A model generated the notes under the pieces. That model saw only the letters and a list, made by a program, of their open reading frames with translations, had not been told where the DNA came from and searched no databases. A stretch of DNA of 25,444 nucleotides from Chara braunii (lineage: Eukaryota > Streptophyta > Charophyceae > Charales > Characeae), in assembly GCA_003427395.1 (NCBI GenBank), contig BFEA01000299.1:1657922-1683365 (forward strand), written 5' to 3'. Positions 10,064-19,170 of the stretch are shown one piece after another. Made by a program: the position numbers and the translations under genes. The number at the start of each line of letters is the position of its first letter. Position 1 is the first letter of the stretch.

Positions 10064-12109
10064 ATGCCTCGCGTTGCGTGTGTCGTGGGGAATCCTCTGG
10101 TTTATGCAAAACTAGGCAAAATGGCAACGGAGGACGAGACGGGTAACCGTAAGAGCGAAGGAGGACCAGACTTAGGAGGCAGTGTCGTACAAAGCGAAGA
10201 GGGGTAGAAAGACAGAGAGTCGATAAATCCGGATGGTACCAAAAAGGACCGGAAGGAAATCTCCTTAGGGGAAAGCTCGGGGAAAGTCGGGGGAAGCAGG
10301 CAAGGGACTTAGGAAACCAAGGAGGGCAGAAATAAGGATAGGAGAAGCCCCCGGAATTCAGAGGGAGTTGTGTCTAAGAAAGTAAGGGTCACGGATGCGA
10401 GGCGCAAACTAGCAGAGATAAAAAAAATGACCGCGGAGTACAAGGCAAGATTGATCGAGGAAATGATGACTAGAAACGAAGAAGGTCCTCTGCAGGAAGA
10501 ACCGCGGGACGAACGGAGGACCGGCCGAGGCGGAATTGGGCAAGGGGATAAGGGTAGTGACCGTGGAGGAACACCGAGGAAAAGAGGGAAAGAGAGAGAG
10601 AATTCTCCGGGGATAGAGGTAGAGAAAGCTACAAACCCACCAGCCATAGATACTAGGGCTAGCCGTCTGCCGACCACACCAGCGGTAATGCGAGCATGTG
10701 AAGGACTCTGGAGCCTCAGGGAAAGGGTGTTGGGATGGTTCGACCTGGAAGGAACTGCAAAGACTAGGGAGGGACAGAAGGCCGACAAGGAAGGACCGGA
10801 TACCAGTATGGGGGGCGAGGTCAGTAGCCCCGAAGGCGGCCTTAGGAAGATAGTATCATCCCTCGCGCGAGCGCTGAACAAAAACCAAGGCTACCTAGCA
10901 GACGCTAAGAAAAAGTTGACGTTTGACGAAGCGAACATCACATAATTCCTGATAGATTACGAGAACTTGGCCGCATTGTTGAAATGGACCGAAGAAGAAA
11001 AGATGGACCACCTGGGACAGCATGTGTCTTTGAGCTTGAGACGGGACATAATGACCATTATAGCCGCGAGCCGATCCTGGAAGGAAACCCGGGATGTGAT
11101 GATGATAAAATACCTGGCAGCAGAGAAGATGGCTACGGAGGCCGACTTAGCGGCAGTTCAGAGGAAGAACTTCGCAACGTACAATGACTTCCTACGGGAG
11201 TTCACTCTGGTGGCACTAAGGATCACCGGCGTTACGGACCACATAATGAGCAAATACTTCCTCAGGCAGTTCTCCGAGTTCGACAAAGACAAGATTATGT
11301 CAGCCTACCAGCAGACAAGCAAGTTTGTAAAAACCCGGGATGTTGATTTTAGCATAGTAAAGGATCTGGCCGAAAAGACGGTAGTGACCGAGACATTGGC
11401 CTTGCTTAAGGGAGGGGAGGTCATAGACCTGACCGGTAGGACAAGTGACAAGGTGAAGAAGGGGATTAAAAGCCTACATGAACGGGTGCACGGAGTCGAC
11501 ATCAAAATTGAAAGGGTGAAAAATGCGCTACTGGTTATGCAGGCGCAAGTATCTCGACCCGCCCTCCCTCCCCAGGAAGCCGTAGTTCCGCCAGGTGTAG
11601 CCAATCGAGGATTTGGACGGAGAGATCCGACTAACGAGTAATGCAAGTATTGCACCGCGACGGGACATTATGTGCGCGCCTGCCCAAAGCTCAACCATGA
11701 TATATTAAAAAGGAGATGTACCAGGTCGTTAAAGGGAGAGATATTCGGACCGCAGGGAGAACGGGTGAATTGGAACTCGCCAAGGGGGATGTGACGAGTT
11801 ATTATCATGCTCAATGGGTTAGAGATAGCAACGGTAGAAGCTGAGCCGGTGGTCGAAATCATCTGGGATCAACTTCGGGGCCGCGGGACGCAGGTCAACT
11901 TCATTTTGGAAAACAACGGACGTGATAGGGTGAACGCGACTACTCGGCTAGGGACGACTGGGAGAAGGATTATTCGTGACACCGTGATGGAGGAGGTTGC
12001 TGGAAGTTTCGTACCCCAGGCAGAGCCTGAGGCCGGGGAACCAGAGAAAGTCTATGGGGAGCCTAGGGAAGAGAAGCTTACAGACAAAGTTACCGCCGCT
12101 AAAAATTAG
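10064..12109 (+). pseudogene. gag: Retrotransposon Gag (capsid/nucleocapsid) with CCHC zinc knuckle
   Basis: Gag packages the element's RNA in a cytoplasmic virus-like particle. The frame starts at ATG 10064 (MPRVACVVGNPLVYAKLG) and stays in one frame to TAG 12107, broken by TAG 10205, TAG 10310, TAA 10943, TAA 11639 and TGA 11792. The N-terminal third is charged and low-complexity. The helical capsid-like part (10946-11640) has LLKWTEEEKMDHLGQHVSLS and YNDFLREFTLVALRI, as in retrotransposon capsid domains. Immediately after the 11639 stop comes a perfect nucleocapsid knuckle C-x2-C-x4-H-x4-C at 11642-11683 (CKYCTATGHYVRAC). Most stops look like single substitutions. The continuation into protease needs a frame change near 12100. 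Confidence 0.85.
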
Positions 12110-13335
12110 TTAAGTATCAGATTCCGATCTTAACCATGCCAGAGATCGATGACACCCTTAGAAAATTACTAGGGACCATGCTGTCGGTGTCGTTTCAGAC
12201 CATGCTGCAGGCCAGCCCTAGGTTGCGAAAAGAGCTTAGATAACTGTTGGCTCGGCGGCGAGTAGAGATAGACAAGAACCGCGACGCACCTGAAGAAGAA
12301 AGGGAGGAGGAAGCCCCGCAAGAGGTCGCTAACCTTCAGAGGAATCGCGGGGATCTGGAGGATCTCGAGAAGGCCTTTGCGGACATCCGCCTGAGCTTAC
12401 CGGACCGAAAAGGTGGTGAGGTCATGAGGGCACCTCCCGGAACAAAGCTTAGCTTTCATGCGCTACCCGTGGGGAAGTTGAAGATCTAGATCGAGACTCA
12501 TCATAACGATGCATTAGTAGACGGGGGAGCAGAAATCACTCTCATAAGGAGAGATTTCGCAACAATCACGGGTTGTACGGTAAATAAGGAAGTAACAGGG
12601 AGCATCCGGGGAACCGGTGGGGAAATCCCGTTCGCTGGGTATGTCACAAAATGCGCAGTCAAGGCGGGAATCAGGGAGTCAATCTGGTCGTTTCAGCGGA
12701 TGACCGTAATGGAGGAAATGGATCACGACATAATCCTCGGGAGGTCATGGTGCGCAAACGTAGAAATGATAGGCATGCACTTGCACGATGGCACGCACAT
12801 GGTAGACATAGAGGACCCAGTGACCGGTCGGGGAGAGCTCCTCCGAATTCTAGGGACAGGAGGAGACCCTCCGAAGGAGAAGTTGGCAACGTGGTCGCCG
12901 TCGTTTGAAGATAGCGTACGAAAAATGGTTTTTGCGCGGATGGAGGGCATGAGAGAAAGGGTAGAAATTATGATTGAGAAGGCATTCAACGAGAAGGAAT
13001 GGATCAAGATGGGCCTGCCCCAGAAGAAGAGCAGGCATGAGGACGAAATCTTGGGTGTTATGGTAGCAGAAAATGAATCAGAAGTCGAACTCGGTGCCAG
13101 CCTGCCCAAACGGAAAGAAGTACGCATGGATGTGCCAGAAGTCGCACTCGAGATCCCCGATTTGTTACAGCTCATCAAGGCCCTCAGATATCACAAGGTA
13201 GGAGTTGACTCGGTGGCGTTGGCCAAATTTGAAGGAGAGGTGCAAAAGGGATATTGTGTGAATGAGAAACTAGTTAGTATTCAACCACGAATCGCAGAGG
13301 CGACAAGGGCAATCCCGACCGTTCATTTTTTATGA
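12100..13335 (+). pseudogene. Retroviral-type aspartic protease and linker to RT
   Basis: This protease would cut the Gag-Pol polyprotein inside the particle. It lies one frame back (-1) from gag. Coding is recognisable from about 12103 (YQIPILTMPEIDDTLRKLL), with TAA 12241 and TAG 12487 inside. The active-site loop is LVDGGAEITLI near 12511-12543, where most retroelements have D-T/S-G-A. The C-terminal flap-side motif HDIILGRSW is at about 12724-12750 and matches the ILG-x-x-W element of Ty3/Gypsy proteases. About 190 residues of charged linker follow, ending at a TGA near 13333 in a T6 run. There a frameshift passes the reading to the RT frame, whose ATG overlaps the stop. Confidence 0.82.
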
Positions 13336-14600
13336 GAAAGATCCCGGAAGGAAGTGTTCGAAAGTACAAGCCGGTAGGGAAGAAAGCAAAACCGGTTTCG
13401 ATCCTGTTAGAGACATCGAAGGAAAAGGCTATGGAGAAGGAGGAGGAAGTCCTTCGAGTGATCCAAGAGAGGAGAGCGATGGAAGGGCATCGGATACGAA
13501 ATGAGGTAGCTGATACAATGAAGATAGGGGTAGATGGATTCTTAACGGAAGAGGAAAACCGCCTGATCAAAAGGACCTACCAAGAGTTTCACCGGACATT
13601 TGTCTTTAGTGATCACCAAAAAGGACGGTTGGACGCAAAACTGATTCCTCCGGTCAGAATCCACACGGTAGAACATGAGTGCTCGAATGACAAGGGTCCG
13701 TCCTATGAATTTGGGATAGCAGGGGAAGTGATAGACCTTCTTCGAGCGAAAATAGACTTCTTCATCGCAGAACCTGCTGCGTCGCCATACGCGAACCGGT
13801 GGTTCGTCTTTCGGAAACCCAACAAGACGCTGAGGTGGATTCAGGATCTACCTTAGTTGAATGAGATAATCATCCGGAATGTTGGTTCGCTGCCTCAGTC
13901 CGATCTATTAGCAGAATCGCATGCCGGCCGGAGCATTTACTCCCTGATAGATCTATTCTCAGGATACGACCAGCTTCCGTTGGATGTACGAGACCGGCCA
14001 TACACCGCAATGCACACCCCCGTAGGCCAGTTGCAGATGCAGGTGACCCCTATGGGCTTTACGAACGTGGTAGCCGAAGCACAAAGGAGAATGTTCGCCG
14101 TTGCCGGAGACATGTTTCCAGAAAAGTGTGAACCCTATATCGATGACAACCCGATCAAAGACGCTCAAGAGAAGGACGGGACTGAAGTCCAACCGGGGAT
14201 TCGGAGATTTGTATGGGACCATCTACAAGACATCAAGGACTTACTCCGCCGGTTCCTAGTATACAACATCACGGCCAGCTGACCAAAGAGTATGCTAGCA
14301 GTACCGGAAGTAACCATACTAGGATTTTGCTGCGGTGCTTACGGTAGGAAGCCAGACCCGACGAAGACAGACAAGATATCACAGTGGATAACACCCCTGT
14401 CCACGACAACGGAGCTAAGAGCGTTCCTAGGCGTGGTCGGATTTTGGAGGATCTTCATTAAGAATTTTGCCAAGATTGTCGAGCCTATCTGGGTCATGAT
14501 CAGAGAAGAAGGGACCATGGATTGGACAGAGGAGCGAGAAGGAGTTGTCCAAACCCTCAAGGACATACCGACATTGGAGCAAGTCACCTTGTCCGCACCC
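13332..14600 (+). pseudogene. pol: Ty3/Gypsy reverse transcriptase
   Basis: This domain copies the element RNA into cDNA. It is read in one frame with TAG 13854 and TGA 14280 inside. Motifs in order: SPYANRWFVFRKPNKTLRW (substrate-side strand, about 13780-13840), YSLIDLFSGYDQLPLD with the first catalytic Asp at 13950, PMGFTNVVAEAQRRM, then the YIDD box at 14136-14147 with the two remaining catalytic Asp. An insert of about 30 residues follows YIDDNPIK before RRFVWDHL. The thumb region TILGFCCGAYGRKPDPTKTDKI and FLGVVGFWRIFIKNFA follows the stop. All catalytic residues are present, so the damage is nonsense mutation rather than motif loss. Confidence 0.95.
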
Positions 14601-15254
14601 TGCTTCAATGACGAAGTGGGACGACCCTTCATCCTAGAGACGGATGGAGGACCCTTGGCCGTAGGAGGCGTGCTGATTCAACGGGATGAGGAAGAGAAAG
14701 AGAGACCGATTAGGTTCGAAAGTAGAACCCTGAACTCTGCAGAACGGCTGTACTCGCAGTTCAAAAAAGAGGTTTTAGCCATCTTACATTGCCTCAAGAC
14801 CTTCCATGCCTACCTATTTGGGAGGCGGTTCATCTTAAGGATCGATCCGACGAATGTCGCAGGGGAGATGGGTAAGATTTATCTGGCAGTTCGATTACAA
14901 GATCGAACGGATTGCTGGAATCAAAAACAAGGCGGATGGGCTGAGTCGGGTCTGCATCACTCCCAAAGCGGTGGAGGATGCGGAGCCCATAGACGCGTTC
15001 CTTGAATTCGAAGGAGGAACTATTGCGGTGGACAACGAAATGATGGATGAAGAATGCGCATCGGGAGAACTGTTGATCCGGACTTTGGAGAAGGGGGCGC
15101 CTGCCGTAGTGGCAGAACTTAGAGAAGGACCAGTCACCACTCGAGGTCGTAAAGAGGAGAGAGATTCATGGGGAGCGATAGTAGGACCGGAGAAGGAACT
15201 AATAGCAATGGCGGTTGAGGGAGACCGGGAAGCCGTGATGAGCTTCGTGGAATC
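14601..15254 (+). pseudogene. pol: RNase H domain and RT-integrase connection
   Basis: RNase H removes template RNA during cDNA synthesis. Visible residues: Asp at 14643 in FILETDGGPLAVGGVL, Glu at 14769 in FKKEVLAILHCL, and Asp at 14844 in ILRIDPTN. The C-terminal signature is RWVRFIWQFDYKIERI followed by NKADGLSR with its Asp at 14935. Between RIDPTNVAG and RWVRF the frame jumps near 14862, and the stretch that normally separates these motifs (around 10-12 residues in the family) is missing. This indicates a small internal deletion with frameshift. The rest, to about 15250, is an acidic linker without known motifs. A further frame change follows in the A5 run near 15265. Confidence 0.9.
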
Positions 15255-16635
15255 GTGGGAAAGAAAAAGTTGCAATGGGTGGTAAACCAGATGCAGGAGG
15301 GAAAGGATGAGGGCCAGGAAGGGGAGGAGTTTTTTTATGCCCTGATATACGAAGGGATCTTTCGGGAGATCGGGTTGTTACTGGTAGGAAACAAACAACC
15401 CACGGAAGTCAGCACTAAAGCAAGGGAGGAGGCCGAAAGGTACGTCCTAAGGGGCGACCATCTGTTCCGAAGAGAGGAAGGTGTTATGCCTAGAAGAGTT
15501 GTGTGCGGAAGATCTAGGCAGTTAGATGTATCCAGGCAATGCACGATGGATTAGCAGGAGGGCATCGGTTGTCCAAAGGAACTCTCGCAAAGATGATGCC
15601 AGTTTATTATTGGACAAGCATGGCAGGCATGGTCGCCATATACTGCCAGACATGCCTTATCTGCCAGGAACGAAGCTCGGCACGTGTCTTCGAGCCACTT
15701 AGACCAACGCGGGTGCTAGGGCCGGGACATCTGGTCCACCTTGACCGTATGGGTAGAGGTATATTCTAGATGCGCGAGACAACTTGAGTGGGTTCGTGGA
15801 GGTGGTCGCTCTCAAGAAAAAGACAGGGAGAAGTGTAGCGGACTAGATAGAAGATTTCTACCTGAGACATCCTTTCGTCAGGAGATTTATAGTGGACAAT
15901 AGGACAAAATTTGTGAACCAAGAAGTATTGGGAATGCTTAAGAGACTCTGCATACCGATCAAACTCATCGAGCCGTATCACCCGGAGGCCAATGCACCTG
16001 TATAAAGAGGGCACCGAACCTTAAAGAACACGATTGCGAAACTCGCAACGGATCATCTGGGAAGCGGGCCTAGGTATCTCAAGCAGACTGTCTTCTCAGA
16101 GAACATGACACCTAAGAGGACAACGGGATGTATCCCAGCAGAACTTTGGTACGGGAGGGAGATCGACTTTCCCGTTGAGGCCTTGATACCTACCTGGAAT
16201 AGGTTAGATGATGATCCGNNAATGACCACNGAAGAGTTAATCGANGCAANGTGTCAACAGGTCCTTAAGAACGAAGAGGTCATGGAAGACATCGCNAANC
16301 GGGTGCTAGACAGCAGGATGAGGGACAAAGCAAGGTGNGACCANGTTAANAATGTCAGAAAGGAACCACTTCAGGTGGGGGAGACAGTATTGCTAAGGAA
16401 CTCGACACTAGAAAGTACTTAGTCTGGACAGCTGGGGAGGAGGTTCAAAGGCCCCTACCGGGTCGCCAAGCGGGTGGGACTGAACACCTTCGAACTGGAA
16501 GATTTGGATGAAACTGGATTGAAAGGACCTTTCCCGGGGCAACGATTGGTCAGGTTTCTAAGTTGGGACCCAGTAGAACAATGGCTTTAGGAGGCCGAGG
16601 ATAAGGAAACTGACGGGGTACAAGCTAAGGACTGA
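15255..16635 (+). pseudogene. pol: Integrase: zinc finger, DDE core and GPY module
   Basis: Integrase inserts the cDNA into the host chromosome. The HHCC finger is split by a frameshift near 15530: HDGLAGGH (from 15542), then CQTCLICQ. The core follows in a third frame after a break near 15750: HLVHLD, the probable first Asp; FIVDNRTKFVNQEVL, second Asp, with Arg where DNGT is usual; and EPYHPEANAPV followed by TAA at 16003, exactly where the catalytic Glu of V-E-R should be. A TAG at 15844 lies upstream. The C-terminus has LQVGETVLLRNS, TAG 16420, then RRFKGPYRVAKRVG, the GPF/Y module of Gypsy integrases. TAG 16588 precedes the final TGA at 16633. Ten ambiguous bases lie in 16219-16350. Confidence 0.93.
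16219..16350. other. Cluster of ten ambiguous bases (N)
   Basis: N occurs at 16219, 16220, 16230, 16245, 16250, 16296, 16299, 16338, 16344 and 16350 and nowhere else in the window. These are isolated single or double positions rather than a scaffold gap. Seven of the ten fall on third codon positions of the integrase frame, as expected if variants of several related copies were merged in the assembly. Confidence 0.95.
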
Positions 16636-17024
16636 CAACGGTCTTGTCCACACTACGGTTCTGTCTCTGACCACGTCTGTGGGACTGTCATTTTTTTTGG
16701 GGTTGGGGCAATGGCTTGGACTGACTGAGGTTGGAAGGCAGGATGACTTGGGAGTTTGTGGGAACGGGTTTGTGCGACAACGGGAAGGATGATCGGGAGC
16801 ATTGTGTCATACTTTTTTTATGGGGAAATAATGGGATCATCTCAAGCTGGGCATTTCGCATAAGGGAAGGAAATGCATAATAGTGGCATGATGCGAAGGA
16901 TACTGGGAGCATTCTGGGGAAACGGGAACTGCCTACCGGACTGAGGAAACGGGTGTATGAGGGGTTTTGCGGGTGTTGTTTTGTTGTACAGGACCTAGAA
17001 GAAAAAACACAAAGAAAAGTAAAA
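16636..17024 (+). other. Spacer between pol and 3' ORF with possible splice acceptor
   Basis: No gene is seen in these 389 bp. A T-rich run ends in TTGTTGTACAG at about 16981-16991, a reasonable splice-acceptor-like sequence 34 bp before the ATG of the next ORF. That would fit a 3' ORF expressed from a spliced subgenomic RNA, but there is no direct proof. The 202-codon opposite-strand ORF at 16688-17296 mainly mirrors this purine-rich DNA. Confidence 0.4.
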
Positions 17025-17938
17025 ATGAAATTCGACAACGAGAACGACAACGGGGCAATCAACGGACCTACCGCAAGGAAAAAAGCGAGACCAAGTCGAG
17101 GGAGGAGGACGACGAAGAGAAAGTTGTACATTGGGCTCATAGCCGGGCCAGTGGTAGGCAGGGAAGGAAGAAAGTGCGTATGTAGAAGACCCTCGCCCCT
17201 CCGGGAGGGAGAAGCTATAGAGATCTCATCTGAGAGTGAGGGCGAGAAGGAAAGGACAAATGTGGGAGAAGGGGCCAAAGCGGACATAGGAGACAAGGCA
17301 CAGGCCTCTTACGAGGGAGGAGCTAACAGGGGCGAACAACGTGAGTCTCGACATGGGAAAGCGAGGGGAGGCAGAACATGCGTGACGAGCATGAGGAAGG
17401 TGAGGAGAGAAGGGAAAGTCCGCTTGAAGGACGAAGCGGCCACGAAAGTTGTGAGGGGTATGGGACAAGGACAAAGATTCCTTATACATACAATCCAAAG
17501 AACCTAACGGGAGGGTATAGCCCCATACAGACGGAGGACGAGGGGGACGAGGAGGAGGATGTACAATAAATCATAGAAATCAACAGCGGGGATGAGAAGG
17601 ATGAAATCTCGAGGCCTAGGAAAGAGAGGCGGCCTCCGATGCACCAGCCGCATGAAGAGGCCTTCAGATGGGAGGATGAGTTTGGGTCGACGCCCAGTCA
17701 TTGGTTTTAGCAATGGACCAATGTGATCAAGCACGAATGGATCATCACGACCCGAGAACTCACAAAGACAGGGGTGGAAGCCACGCCGTTGGACTTTTTT
17801 AGTAAGGCAAAGTTACAGGAAATTGCAAGGAAAAGGAGAGAAATCGAGACCTTCGGTCTGGGGGCTAGAAAACCTGCCGAGGAACAAGGTGGATAAGGAA
17901 TCGAGCAAGTTGAGGCACAAGGCAGCAATAGGAACTAG
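17025..17938 (+). pseudogene. Extra 3' ORF downstream of integrase, nuclear-protein-like N-terminus (unknown function)
   Basis: The frame opens at ATG 17025 (MKFDNENDNGAINGP). A basic stretch, ARKKARPSRGRRTTKRK, resembles a bipartite nuclear localisation signal, followed by an acidic-serine patch, EIEISSESEGEKE-like. The frame is open to 17507, but a second frame, open from 17378, carries the more protein-like continuation: KIPYTYNPKNLTGGYSPIQ and an acidic run. After TAA 17567 comes RWEDEFGSTPSHWF, then TAG near 17708, then EWIITTRELTKTGVEATPLD and FFSKAKLQEIARKRREIETF, ending at TAA 17894 or TAG 17936. A frameshift between 17378 and 17507 is therefore likely. The position corresponds to env-like or accessory ORFs of some plant Gypsy elements. 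I see no signal peptide or membrane segment, so an envelope is not supported. Confidence 0.55.
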
Positions 17939-18645
17939 ATGTTGATTAAGCATTGAACAAGATTCCTGCTTTTCTTTTTGCAAGACATGGGAACGACAAG
18001 AGCGTGTATAGTATGAGTAAGCTTGATAAAGATGAGTGATGAGAGAGTCAGCTAAGACTGTGTCACGATAAGTTAGAAGATAGCTTTGAGGCTACTTTCT
18101 GGATGGGCTACATTCGAAAGAGGGTACACAAGACAATGACGTGGGGCATGGGATGAGGCCAGTTGGGAAGGGTGTATTGTGGATTTTGGATGAAATGAGG
18201 ATCGTGCTTTTAATAAAAGAAACTTTGAGTACAGATTGACGAGTAAAGCAAGGCATTGAATGTTGGTCGAGTACAAGAGGGGTAAAGGAACCTACGGGTT
18301 AAGGGACGTGAAGAACACTCCTTCTCTAGGAGCCTAATCCAACTGAGTCATGGATGAGTATGAGAATAGCTGAGATCCGAGTCATCAGAATGAGTGAAAA
18401 TAAGAGGGGGCGCCCCAGTCTTTTGCTATGGTTGAACGGCCGGGTAGGCTAGTGCTGCTTGAGATCACGAGCCCCAACTCGAGTAGTAGACGCTAAGTCG
18501 GATGTATGCATGGAAAGTACATTGCTCTGAGGAATCGATGAAAGGAAACCACATGCATAAAACTGAAAAAAAAATGACCACCTTCTAACCTCCCAGACAG
18601 AAATGGGATCCGTGTCCTCGAGGCCCACCCCCTCGGACGCTAACA
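17939..18645. other. Non-coding stretch, no recognisable feature
   Basis: These 707 bp are purine-rich on the + strand and hold no ORF of interest, no RNA gene and no clear repeat. They would be 3' untranslated sequence if the element continues to the right. Confidence 0.5.
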
Positions 18646-18890
18646 TTGAGAATGAAAAGGAATGACCCTAACCAGGCTGTTCGACTTGAGAATGGAAAGG
18701 AATGACCCTAACCAGGCTGTTCGACTTGAGAATGGAAAGGAATGACCCTGACCAGGTTGTTCGTCTTGAGAATGGAAAGGAATGACCCTAACCAGGCTGT
18801 TCGACTTGAGAATGGAAAGAAATGGCTCTAACCAGGCTCTTCGATTCGAGAATGGAAAAGAACGACCCTAACCAGGTTGTTTGGAAATGG
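18646..18890. repeat. 40-bp minisatellite, six units
   Basis: The landmark AATGACCCTAACCAGGCTGT recurs with small changes at 18661, 18701, 18741, 18781, 18821 and 18861, a period of exactly 40 bp. Units 1-4 differ by a few bases at most, and the last two are more diverged. No open frame of interest runs through it. Confidence 0.96.
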
Positions 18891-19003
18891 CCCCTGACAA
18901 GGGACGTTTCTTTTGAAATAGGCACTGGGGTCCCCTGCATAATTGATTGAGAAAGGTTGACTGAGAAAGGATGATTGAGAATGAGCTGGAATGAGCAATA
19001 AGA

Positions 19004-19170
19004 GATGGAAAAGGCCGGTGGGTCGATCATTGAAATGGCCAATGAATTGGATGAAAGAAATGGAAAAGGCCGGTGGATCGGTCATTGAAATAGCCAATGG
19101 GATGGATGAAAGAGATGGAAAAGGTCGGTGGGTCGGTCATTGAAATAGCCAAGAGGATGGATGAAAGAGA
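19004..19170. repeat. 55-bp minisatellite, three units
   Basis: AAAAGGCCGGTGGGTCGGTC with variants recurs at 19011, 19066 and 19121, exactly 55 bp apart, each followed by ATTGAAATAGCCAA and a GGATGGATGAAAGAGA-like end. Degenerate pieces with the GGTCGGTC core continue to about 19500. Opposite-strand ORFs here repeat an AISMTDPP motif only because of this array. Confidence 0.92.

Larger units (their letters stand above)
6083..17938 (+). mobile_element. Degraded Ty3/Gypsy-type LTR retrotransposon, coding body
   Basis: All coding parts lie on one strand in the order N-terminal domain array, gag, protease, RT, RNase H, integrase, extra 3' ORF. Integrase after RNase H is the Ty3/Gypsy order, and the RT YIDD box, the HHCC integrase finger and the C-terminal GPY module agree with that family. 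The limits given are those of recognisable coding sequence, since the true ends are unresolved. At least ten in-frame stops and several frameshifts make it non-autonomous. Several stops fit C-to-T or G-to-A changes (Trp or Gln codons turned to TAG), as methylated repeats accumulate. Confidence 0.93.

Noticed and set aside
10309-10881. 190-codon minus-strand ORF opposite gag
   Set aside because: Ser/Pro/Leu-rich shadow of a purine-rich coding strand. The plus strand carries the in-frame gag sequence that leads to the capsid and zinc knuckle.
17025-17938. 3' ORF as an envelope gene
   Set aside because: No signal peptide, transmembrane segment or fusion-peptide-like stretch. The basic and acidic charged composition argues for a soluble, possibly nuclear protein.
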